NCBI RefSeq assembly: GCF_902459465.1
Contig: NC_047072.1
Coordinates: 14,406,184 to 14,470,183, forward strand
DNA from: Asterias rubens
Lineage: Eukaryota; Echinodermata; Asteroidea; Forcipulatida; Asteriidae
Direction of reading: 5' to 3'
DNA: 64,000 nt
Shown: positions 1-12,500 of the stretch, in pieces
Numbering within the stretch: position 1 is the first letter of the stretch
Layout: the number at the start of each line of letters is the position of its first letter
Position numbers and translations under genes: made by a program
The notes under the pieces: model-generated
The model's input: only the letters and a program-made list of their open reading frames with translations
What the model was told of the DNA's origin: nothing
The model's database searches: none

Positions 1-67
1 TAAAGGCAAAAAAACAAGCTAATAGAACTTAATTAGTTTATTTAGAATTAATCATAGTCTTCAACAG

Positions 68-597
68 GTATGTCTTATGTCCGTGGTATCACAGGTTGGT
101 CACAAGACGATAGCAGCTCACAAATATATCCTAGCACTACGCAGTGATTACTTCCGCTGCCTCTTCCTTCAAACTCCGCCCTCTAACACCACACCAAGCA
201 ACACCATGGCAGTCCTCCCTGATGAAGTACACAACGTCTCAGACAAAACTGACTTCCAGACTCTGACTCATCTTCTCCAATACATCTACACAGATACATG
301 CGATGTATTCAACCCAGGCTACGGTCATCACACACCAGGGGTGTCATTAACTTCATCAGATTTCAATGTCAGTGATGACTTTGGCAACTTGACTCTGAAT
401 GACCACAACAGGAACAGATCTGCATTTGGAGTTTACAGAGAAGAAAGGGAGAAAGGCGGCAGGAAGGATGGACGGAAGGATAGGGGGAAGAAAACAAAGA
501 AAGGAGGGAAGAAGTCTGATGAGATTGATGCCATGATTCCAGTGAGGAATTTGATTGAAGTAGCTAAGAAGTTTGGTGTTGGATCCCTAGTAAAAAG
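68..597 (+). CDS. IBTK: IBTK exon with BTB domain 1
   Basis: The acceptor is the AG at 66-67 and the donor is GTAATA at 598. The exon carries the core of the first BTB/POZ fold (HKTIAAHKYILALRSDYF, then LLQYIYTDTCD). After it comes a long insert rich in Lys, Arg and Gly around 440-520, and then the closing helix (RNLIEVAKKFGVGSLVKR). The same insert position exists in vertebrate IBTK. The exon ends in phase 2 and joins the next exon to restore an Arg codon. An exon further upstream is expected outside the window. Confidence 0.9.
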
Positions 598-3500
598 GTA
601 ATAGAAATAATTTCCTCATTAGATATCATTACTTATGAAGTTGTGGTGGATTTTTCCCGGTGGAAAAGGTTAGCAGGGAATTTTTGCTTCTGCGCGTGCG
701 TACTCCATGTAATTACGCATTCTACGCTTACAAGGCTAGCACAGAAATTTGGCACTTGATGATCGTAAGCTCAGAATTTGGCGGTAAGCAGAGCCATGAA
801 TTTAGGCCTGGGGCCAATTTCATAGAGCTGCTTAAAAAATTTGCTTAAGCACGAAAATAGCTCGCTTATTTTACACATGTTACTGGCCAAAATTTCATGC
901 AATATACATTGCTTGTGACTGGTATTTAGCTGTTGTTTACTTAGCATACCAATTGAGTGGAGTCTGATTTTACTAAGCAAGGATTTGTTTGCTTAAGCAA
1001 AATTGGGTGCCTAAGCAGCTCTATGAAATTGGGCCCTGGTAGTGAACAAGTATATATCCTCTGAGAAAGCTCACTTTGTAGTGAGTACCATACATACACA
1101 CAAAGTGTCACTTCATTGGCGTGTTACAGGCATGAACTAAAAGCTGAAGAATAGATAAAATTGAACTGGTTTTAAAACCTACAAATTCATGAACAATTTT
1201 TGTCATCAAAATTAAAATTGAAGTTTAAAAATATTTTATTTGAACATTTTAATGTAACATTCTATGAAGGTTGGATCAGGTCAAATACAGAGATGGTCGC
1301 CTGCAGAATTTCCGACCAAGCTCAAAGAGGCTTGGTTTCAACCGACGGCAACTCTCGCAGTTGGTTGATGTGGTGCTCTCTTCTGAAGAAGGAATCCTAT
1401 TCCCATGTCATAAGTGTATACTGGTTGCCAGACTTGAGTATTTCCAGGGCATGTTAGGATCAGGCTGGATTGAGGTGAGAGATTAAGGACGTGTCCGAAA
1501 CGGCGACCTCGGCTACAGCTACGGCTAGATCAACGCGTTCTGCCAGTGTTGAAGAATAATAGGCAGGCGCGCATGATCTAGCCGTAGCTTTAGCTGAAAT
1601 TGCCCTTTCGGCCTTAGTCTGGGACTCTGTGAATTGACAGATAATGCTGTGGGTCCAATTTCGTAATGCGGAACAACTTTTTGCTAAGCACAGTTTGTTC
1701 TCTCACAGAACTCGGGAAAGATACATGCTGCTAACACATAGGATTTGAACTGCCTCTAGCCACAGTGCATAAATTATTGCATGTATCAGAAAGTGTATAA
1801 GATAGTGTGATAATGGCTTCAGGCAAAATTTCATCAAACTGTTTAGCAGGTGCCTGGTAACTCGTCTTTCTTAGGTAAGCAATTAAGTTGTTAAGCAAGT
1901 TTACCTGCTTAAACAACTTAATTGCTTACCTAAGAAAGACGAGTTACCAGGCACAGGAAGTGCCATCTAGGGCTCTGTGGGTGTATTAAGGCAAAACTAT
2001 AAATATTTGAAAATAAAGTTACTATATTTTTTCTATAGGCCTCGTCAAGTGACCCATTGAAGATGCCCATTCCTTCAGCCATGTTGTCTATTATACTGGA
2101 GTATATCTACACTAATGATGCACCGATGGTTAGATCATGTACTGATATAGAGTTACTGTGTAACACACTGACATTGTCTGATCAGCTGCTCATTGGTCGA
2201 CTCAAGGAGATATGCGAGGTGGCTCTTGTTGATCTAAGTAAGTACAACATTAGACTGGTCCCCCGTCGAAGACAGGCACTGTCTAAGACAGGCACTGGTC
2301 TTACAGACCCAATTATATCGATGGGTAAACATGCAGTGATGTAAGCTTTCCATATCTGTTGCATAATGTTTGTATATGTGTACATGTACAGGCACGTTTT
2401 ATATGTATACATGTACAAGTGAATTGACTGCGAATCTCCATGTGAAATGGATGTGAGGTCAAAGGTTCATTCGGCAGAATCCTGGCAAGCACTCTAGGTG
2501 GGTATCTGCCATTAATCACGGAGTCTCTAAGTGTGACATCAGATGTTGAGGCTAGTACAACATTGTTTATAGACCTTATGCACATGACATTATTTGAGTA
2601 GGGAACCCTCGATTGCTGGACCCAATTTCGTGGCTTGAGAATCGGCGCTTAAGGAAGCATATTTTATGGGATAGCGGCAAATTTTGGCTTCTGCGCGTGC
2701 GTACTCCACGTAACTAGGCATTCTACGCAGAAATTTGACGCTTGCACATAAGGGGGGAATCGTGATCGTAAGCGCAGAATTTGGCGGTAAGCAGAGCCAT
2801 GAAATGGAGCCATGGTCAAAAGAAAGTAGCTCATTGGGAAATCATGCTGTGCGTAGCTGTGTGTTTCTTCACTGTTGTAACTCTATAGTGTCCAAATCAG
2901 ACGATAGGTTTCACAACTACTCCTAAAGTCAGAGTTTATTTTTAACTATTGAACAGTTTCCCTGAGGAATGTGGCTGAGCTTCTTGAGTTTGCATCTCTC
3001 CATCGAGCTGAGCAACTCCAAAAGACTTGTCATCAGTATATTGGTCTGAACTTACCATGTTTACTGGAAGCGAGGGCGCTGGAGGTACTGAGCAATGATG
3101 TACTGCTGCAACTCACAAAGACTTATAAAGAAATGGTGAGTGGCAACCAAAAATATGTATATTTCCATTTTAGCAGTGAGTGAAGGAGTTCTCTATCATT
3201 ATAACAAAGTTGTCCTCATGTTTTGAACCCAGCAGTGTCTTTAATGTCTGTCTTCAATGTCTCAATAGCTTTTAAGAAAGACTCTGCTAGAAAGACTCTT
3301 CTAGCGTGCATACGTTTAAACATTTTGGGCATTTGTATCACAGGTCCTTTTTTAGTCGCTAACCAGTTTGCAACAGCTTAATATATTTTCATCTTAATTT
3401 TTCTTCTTATTCAATATGCATTAAGCCACAAACTATTTCTCATTTTTTTACTGAAGGAAAAAATAGAAAGTAGGTTAATTCTCAAGTTGTTTTCCCCCAA

Positions 3501-6500
3501 AGTTAAGCAAGCATCAGTTGTTCTGTAATTCCCAAATCATCTAATTAGAATAGTTGTTTGAATTTTAGGTTTACTAAAATTGCTTAATACATTTTTATTA
3601 TTTTGGCATGTAGGTTCCATGTTCTCTTGACAACTCCAGTGAAGTTGCCGAGACATTGTTGGTCGACTCTTATAATATCAATTGATTTGAAGAAACTGTC
3701 GATCTGATTGTATTCCAGATTCCATCCATGCCTTATCGCATTATCACTCCATACCAAGACGCACCAGACATCACTTACATACAAGAGGAACCATCCATAA
3801 ACAACAACAGCTCCACTAATGTCAAAGATCAAGAGGTAAGTGATATGATCACTTTCGACCAAGGGAACTTTGACGAGATCATCAGAAAGGCGAAAGCGAG
3901 GAGGAAAATCGGACGAAGAACGAGCACTGGCAAGAGGAAGAGTTTATCCTTCAGCAATTCCAAAGATAACTTGGATGTTGCGGCACTACCTGATGTGATT
4001 CCCAGAACTGGTGCCATGGAAACAGACGACTTACTGAAAGAGATGGACCTTAGTGAAGATGGCGACAGCCTCTTGAAACACAGCTCAATACCTTCTTCGT
4101 CAGACTCATTCCAAGACGGTGTCTCCAAAACAGAACAGAAAGAAACTCCGGAATCCAACATGGATGCATTACAAACGAGCACTCCTGAACTTCAGACAGG
4201 AGTTACACGGAGCCCAGAGGGGCAGTGGGTGAGGAAAGAAAGGTCAGAGGTCATAACTGTCAAGCGAACAACAAGCTTTTCAATGGACTTTGATGAGAAC
4301 CAGCAGAAGGGATGGCAGAGGTATGAGACACATTTTCAGTTCTTAATATTCAATAATAATAACAATAATAAAACAGCATTTGTAGGATAGTGCATGCTGG
4401 ATCATAGATCCCTCGATGCATTTTTCAATTTAAAAATGCTGTGTTTTATTTTATTGTTATCAAGTGGTTTATTGATAAAAACATAAAATTGCAGCCCAAA
4501 ATGGCTGAATTACATGATGTTGCCGATATTTACAAAGATACACTACAGACAAAAGTAACAGGTCAGTTATCAAAAAGATTAAAAATGTAAAACACTAAAA
4601 TTTACTTCAGAAAAGAAAAATACTTGACATATTTCAAAACCTTTTCAGAAAAGTGACAAGCTGAGAAACATATAATCAATACACTAGAAAACTAAATAAA
4701 AATAAACAGACCAGTTACATACGAGCTAGAACACAAATGGGTACTTTCTATACGGACGATTTTGAAAACAAAGAAAAATACAAGCTTAAAAATACTATTT
4801 GTTATGTAAACAGACCCGATGAATCCAGGATACCCAATACCAAAATGAGATTTGACAGTAAGAAAGTTTAGTCCCATTCTAGTTATTGCAGTGATCATAA
4901 AGTTACCAATGGGAGTCAATACAATAAAAAGCTCTCCAGCTGCAGAAAAAAACATTACTTAAAGCTTTCATGGTGACGAGTTGGTACAAGTATTAAAGAA
5001 TGAAACACAGTGTGTGAGTCAAGTGACTTTAGCCTTGGCTATGACTGTGGGCTGCTGAGGCAATGTTAAAGAAAACAGAATTAGCTGTTGCAAACAACTT
5101 ACCAACCAAATGGACCGATAGTATAAATGCAAAAAATAGTTAATGGCCTGACCCTAGCAGAGTTTCGACCCTAGCAGAGTCTTTCTCGAAGGCTAAATGA
5201 CAACACAACAAATTCTTTCTCGAAGGCTAAAAGACAACACAACAAACTTGTTTGTTGTGTTGTCATTTAGCCTTCGAGAAAGACTCTGCTTATTAACTAC
5301 ATATTAGTTTGATTTTGCTGGACTAAGGACTACACCAGTAAACTTAATATGCTGAGCGTGGGATTAAGCATACCACCATTGTTAGAGTGCAACAGTCTTT
5401 GTTTTGAGTGACCATTTTGTTAGAATGAGAAATGATCCCAGAAAATTACTTCAAGAGTTAGAAATTTAATCAAAGCTTTTCTACTATTACGCATGCTGTC
5501 CACTACTCCATTTTTGGGGTGAACAAGGGAAAATTTACTAGAATGGGATTTGAACTTGCGACCACTGGATTACTGTACCAGCACTCTTGAATTTAAATTT
5601 ACCCCGTCAGTTTCCTTTCTGGTTTGTTTCTTTTCCATGTAAAATAACTTTGTATTTGGTATGATTTTCTCAGTCCTAGTATGCCAGATGTGACTGGAGT
5701 AGACCTCCGCACCATCATGCAATCAGAGGCATCCTTATCAACGTCTCCCCGGAAGATCCCCTCCTCCCAAAGAGTCAACGCACATGTAGCTAAGAAGTCA
5801 CAGAAACAACGCAAGAAGGATTCAGAAAGGGCAGCAGATAGTGTGACATCACCAACCATTCCATCTCCCATTGAGGAAAAGAAATCAGTGTGCCCATGGT
5901 GAGTGGTTGCTTTATGACGATGCAGTAAAATCATCTTGTAGTAACCATACATGTTTTAAAACCTTATCAGCCACAGTCAATCCAAATCCTTCAGCTAGTT
6001 GATTGTCATCAATTTCATGGATTTGCTTACAGTCAGGGACAAATTTGTGCTTGTAGGATAAGCATATTCTTGCTTAAAGTAAGCATGATGTCTCTATCTC
6101 ACGTGTAGAGCATTGAATGTCTATTTATCATGCTATTGTGACTTTTGCAAAGAAGATCCATTAAATTAAATTGTATTCTGAGATGGTTTTCTCTTCTACT
6201 TGTTATTCAGGGGGCGTACACCCGTCAGTTCCTCATCCTCGACATCATTTAGAGAACTACAGGTAGAACAGCAAAAACTCAAAGGAAGTGCCTCATCAGT
6301 AACCATGGCAACATCACCACCTTCAAAGTCCAGGAAAGTTGCCCAACAGTTCAGGTAAATACATGTATTTAGTTTGTGTGTGTGTGTGTGTGGGGGGGGG
6401 GGGGTCATTCAAGAATTTGGGACGGTGTTCAAATTTTATCATTTAATGTTAACCCAACCATGACACACAAGCAAATTACAGACAAATTTTAGGACTGTTA

Positions 6501-9500
6501 CAACAAAATTGCTGGATTAGTTTCAATCTAAAGGCTCACTAGTTATATAATTGTTAATGACATCACATTTTCAGCCAAGTTAGGTTTTCATACAGGCTTA
6601 AGTACCACAGAAATATTTTAATCTAGCAGCAGTGATTTCTTGTGACAGGATTTAGACTAAATCCTGTCAAGAAATCACTGCTGCTTATTAAGCCCAAGAT
6701 TCATTTGCTCAAAATGGATGATACTGAATTTGATTTTTTTTTTACAAAGACAATGATTTAATATGGAAATGGTACCTTCTTATTCCAAAAAGTTTACTAT
6801 GAATTCTCAATAAAATAAAATAAAATTATAATATGTAGCAGTAAATACAAACAACAAGTAAGTTGCATAACATGTTACCCATAAATGGTGATGAGGTTTG
6901 GTTTGGGTTTAATACACTTTTAGGTGTTAAAAATTGATTGGCCTATAGGATAATTAATCAATTCTAGAATTGTTGCCCAATATGGCTAGTTCATTCAAAA
7001 CTAATTGAAATCCTGGATCCACCCTTGACAGAATAATGTCGATATGGCATAGATTATTTCATAATCAATTTAGACACAAAAATTGGATTTTGTATTTTGG
7101 ATTTCAAAATCAAAATCAAAATCCTATAGGATTATAACTAATCCATTCTAGAATTGTGCAGTAGAAAAATATAGGCCTAATGGCTTGTTCATTTAAAAAC
7201 AAATTGAAATCTTGGATCCACCCTTGACAGAGAATAAAGTTGATATGGCATACATTATTTCATAATCAATTTATCTTGCCCTGGTAGCCCACCCCCCCCC
7301 CCCCCCCCCCTCTGTACAGTAGAAGCCTTTTTTTTTTTTTGAAAGAAAATCTGTCAAAAAATGGCTGTCATTCTTAAACCATTTTAAAATAAACAAATAA
7401 ATGAAAATGAATCATAAAACTAAAGTAAATATCAACAACTAAGCAGACCAGTAAATACAAACGAATAACAAAATAGTGTTTGATAGTGATAAAATAATAC
7501 ACAAAAACATAATACAATGCAGTCACCTCTAACTGATATAAACAAACAATGATATAAACACCAAATTAATTCAACTAATAATTCTAGCTAAGTTACTCTT
7601 ATAAAAACAACAGCAAAGGTACATATTGGTGCTTGGGTAAAAAACAAATAGTACTATATTTATAACACTCCTTCCACGGAGTTTGCTTTTTTATTGTTTC
7701 GAGCGCCTCACATAAAATATGTCTTATTTTTATTAGGAAGCTGTACAAAAACATTGCACTGTATGATGAGTAGCAAACACTGTATATTAAGCACTGTATA
7801 CTCAAGTACTTTCCCAAGTTCTGTTAAAATAATCCACAGGCAAATCACTCCGGTGGGTTCAAACCCATGACCTTTACACTGCTAGAGCAGATGTCTTACC
7901 ACTAGACCACTGAGCTAGCCCAGTAGCTAGAGGCAGTTTGAATCCTATGTGTTGGCAAATCACTATGGTGGGATTCAAACCCATGACCTTTACACTGCTA
8001 GAGCAGATGTCTTTCCACTAGACCACTGAGCTAGCCCAGTGGCTAGAGACAGTTTGAATCCTATGTGTTGGCAAATCACTCCGGTGGGATTCAAACCCAT
8101 GACCTTTACACTGCTAGAGCAGATGTCTTACCACTTGACCACTGAGCTAGCCCAGTGGCTAGAGGCAGTTTGAATCCTATGTGTTGGCAAATCACTCCGG
8201 TGGGATTCAAACCCATGACCTTTACACTGCTAGAGCAGATGTCTTACCACTTGACCACTGAGCTAGCCCAGTGGCTAGAGGCAGTTTGAATCCTATGTGT
8301 TGGCAAATCACTCCGGTGGGATTCAAACCCATGACCTTTACACTGCTAGAGCAGATGGCTTACCACTAGACCACTGAGCTAGCCCAGTGGCTAGAGACAG
8401 TTTGAATCCTATGTGTTGGCAAATCACTCCGGTGGGATTCAAACCCATGACCTTTACACTGCTAGAGCAGATGTCTTACCACTAGACCACTGAGCTAGCC
8501 CAGTGGCTAGAGACAGTTTGAATCCTATGTGTTGGCAAATCACTCCGGTGGGGTTCAAACCCATGACCTTTACACTGCTAGAGCAGATGTCTTACCACTA
8601 GACCACTGAGCTAGCCCAGTGGCTAGAGGCAGTTTGAATCCTATGTGTTGGCAAATCACTCCGGTGGGATTCAAACCCATGACCTTTACACTGCTAGAGC
8701 AGATGTCTTACCACTTGACCACTGAGCTAGCCCAGTGGCTAGAGGCAGTTTGAATCCTATGTGTTGGCAAATCACTCCGGTGGGATTCAAACCCATGACC
8801 TTTACACTGCTAGAGCAGATGTCTTACCACTAGACCACTGAGCTAGCCCAGTGGCTAGAGGCAGTTTGAATCCTATGTGTTGGCAAATCACTCCGGTGGG
8901 ATTCAAACCCATGACCTTTACACTGCTAGAGCAGATGGCTTACCACTAGACCACTGAGCTAGCCCAGTGGCTAGAGACAGTTTGAATCCTATGTGTTGGC
9001 AAATCACTCCGGTGGGATTCAAACCCATGACCTTTACACTGCTAGAGCAGATGTCTTACCACTAGACCGCTGAGCTAGCCCAGTGGCTAGAGACAGTTTG
9101 AATCCTATGTGTTGGCAAATCACTCCGGTGGGATTCAAACCCATGACCTTTACACTGCTAGAGCAGATGTCTTACCACTAGACCACTGAGCTAGCCCAGT
9201 GGCTAGAGGCAGTTTGAATCCTATGTGTTGGCAAATCACTCCGGTGGGATTCAAACCCATGACCTTTACACTGCTAGAGCAGATGTCTTACCACTAGACC
9301 ACTGAACTAGCCCAGTGGCTAGAGACAGTTTGAATCCTATGTGTTGGCAAATCACTCCGGTGGGGTTCAAACCCATGACCTTTACACTGCTAGAGCAGAT
9401 GTCTTACCACTAGACCACTGAGCTAGCCCAGTGGCTAGAGGCAGTTTGAATCCTATGTGTTGGCAAATCACTCCGGTGGGGTTCAAACCCATGACCTTTA

Positions 9501-12500
9501 CACTGCTAGAGCAGATGTCTTACCACTAGACCACTGAGCTAGCCCAGTGGCTAGAGGCAGTTTGAATCCTATGTGTTGGCAAATCACTCCGGTGGGATTC
9601 AAACCCATGACCTTTACACTGCTAGAGCAGATGTCTTACCACTAGACCGCTGAGCTAGCCCAGTGGCTAGAGGCAGTTTGAATCCTATGTGTTGGCAAAT
9701 CACTCCGGTGGGATTCAAACCCATGACCTTTACACTGCTAGAGCAGATGTCTTACCACTAGACCACTGAGCTAGCCCAGTGGCTTGAGGCACTTAAAACC
9801 ATGTGAGTAAGCAGAAAGTACTGCAATGATTAAATAGTGCTAGTATTTCATTGTGGATAAAGGCAATACTTTGAGTTGGTTCTAACATTTGATGTTGAAT
9901 TTGAGCAGTTGCTCCTAAGCATTATTGTTTGGTAGGCACCATTCTACAGCTCTTTCAAATGCACTCATAATTGTCAAGGATCTTGCAAGGTGGTTATACT
10001 GAAATGGCACAAGTTTGTTCAGTTCATTGCGGAAATCACGCACTTTCATTCTGTTGTACGTCTTCACATCATTAAATGACAGCTTCTTATCATCAGGCTT
10101 TGATCCAACTGCTCCTGTCATGAAGTTGACTATAAGATAAGCCACAAACATTGGAGTATCATGGCAATGAGCTATATCGGAATTAGTGGCGTCATTCATT
10201 TGAACGTAGACTTCTTTTGAGTGAGCTCCCCAGGTTGAAGATGCTGTGACGATAACTGAGAATCTGTTCTCGGTGTTGAGTAGTGGTTTAAATCTCAGAA
10301 GAATTGTTGGAAAGCCAACAAAATCAGCAAGGACAGATGTGAAGATCCTGTCATAGTTTGGCATCTTAAGAGATTTATGTACCGATGGAAAGTCCAAGCT
10401 GTCTGCCACAGAAATTTGGACGTGAAGTCTTCCTTGCTGGATGAAATGTTTGACTTTCTGTATGAGGTTTGTGATGTAGTTATGGTACATCACTATTGGG
10501 GATGAGCAGGATCTGGTCTCGGACTCCCTCACTCTCTGGCAATCCCATGCAAAAAAATGATCTAAGTCCATTCTAAGACAGTACATGAATGAGCGATCTT
10601 TTAGCATTCTTAGGTCATCTTTCAGATAGTAGTAACCAGGCTCAGTGAGTGTTGGGTTGTCAAATGGCATATCTGCTTCGTTTGCCGCCATTGGGAGAAA
10701 CAGACCGTCATCGAACCACTTTAGAATGTATGGCTGTTGGACTTTTGTTAAGCGGCTGACGTAGACTTTTTTGCTGCTTTTTTCTTCTTCCCAGCATGCC
10801 TTTCGTCTTGCTCTATTATTTACGGAGGTTGGTTTCCCTTGTTGGCATTCTAGTGATCTCCATTTGTCCCAAACTTGACTCATGACTGCAAGATCTTTAC
10901 CTTGAACTTTGACCAACCCTTGAGTGACCTCTGTGAGACTTTGAGGGGTCATCTGAATGAGCTCATCCAAGCTGGTCTTGATCAGGTCATACTCTTTCTT
11001 TGTAATGTGAACTGAGTACCAGATGGTAGTCAGACTGCTCTCAATTCCCTCAGTGTCTGCAAACCGAACCAACATAAAGAGAAACAAGACATTCCTTGCC
11101 ATGACAAAAGGATCAAAGTCATTGAGAGTGATGTAAAGACTTCCTCGATACTTGGCTGGCAGGGAAGCTACCGTCAGCACAGTGTTACTCAAAGTCCCAG
11201 ATGCAACAGAGAGAACATGGTAGTCTCTCACTAAGTCTTTCTTACTAACCACCTCAGACCATTCATTATTATCAAGCTGAAGGAAATCAACAGCAGGAAA
11301 GATACTCATGTAGTATGGTGACTTAGCATAGTACCATGGCATAACTAGCCTGGATGGATCAAATGTTTTGTTCATGACTGCAAACTTCTTGGCCATTGAC
11401 TTGATGGTAGCTTTGGCAAGGTTACATTCTGATTTGTGATTGGGCCAATCGCGGAGCTGACACTCCCTGTTGCAGTACCACCCATCAAAGGAAAATTGAT
11501 TTGAAACAGAATGCCATTTAAGATTCTTTGGGCCTTTAGGCCTTTTCACACTATCCAAAATCTCACGGTCGGAACCGGTTCCGAACCGGAGATTTTGTTC
11601 AACCCGTTTCACACTGTAACAATTTCAATCTGCCTCCGATCCGGGAAGCATGCTCTAGCCGGATCGAAATCAACCCTGGCAGGGACCAGGGTTGAAAATC
11701 TCAATCCGGATTGAAATTACATTTTTCGTTATACGGTTCACGCATTAGCCGGTTCACGTAAAAGACCAGTGTGAATGTTGCTTATCTTTGATCCGTGTCG
11801 AAAAGAAGCGAGGCTGAACCGGAGAGGACCGGGGTAGGTTTCAATGCGGTTCGAAATGGAGGTAGTATGAAAAGACCTTTTGAGCTCGGGGAAAGCTCGC
11901 TAATCACGCCTTAATTTTGGGTAAAAACCAAAAAAGTATTCTTTGACACAGAGCTAATGGTTTTATACAGGATTTGTTATACCAATGAAATAGTCGTAGA
12001 CAGCGTTCATGTTTTGTGTGATCAACCATTTACATGAAATAACAAACCTCTTTGGCTGAATCCGTTGTGAGTCAGGAGAAAATAGTAGAAAACCACACAC
12101 AATATTCAGCATGCAAACACAACTGAAATCGCCTGCAACATCCAAAAGGCATTTTGCTGTTTAGCTGAATTTGTACATTATTTCAGCGCCTATAATGTAT
12201 GTTTGTTAGAAGCAAGATATACCATGGTGGTAGTACCAGACTCATGTTTGCATGCATTAATGTGCTACAAATTTTGCTATACCCTACCTTGTGTGCATGC
12301 TACTTAAACAGAAGGTACACGTTTGGTAATTACTCAAAACAAATATTAACTTAAAAACGGACTTGGTAACGAGCATTGGAGAGCTGATGATAGTATAAAA
12401 CATTGTGGGAAACGACTCCCTCTAAAGTAATGTAGTTTTTGAGAAAGGGATGATTTCTCACTAAAATAATAAAATACTTATATCTGAAAGCACACAAATT

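Noticed and set aside
6300..6313. Perfect RFX X-box string GTAACCATGGCAAC
   Set aside because: It lies within an IBTK coding exon and is explained by codons (VTMAT); chance is the simpler reading without binding data.
7841..9790. CRISPR array or functional tRNA gene cluster
   Set aside because: There are no unique spacers between repeats and the context is animal nuclear DNA. The anticodon arm is irregular, so working tRNA genes are not supported.
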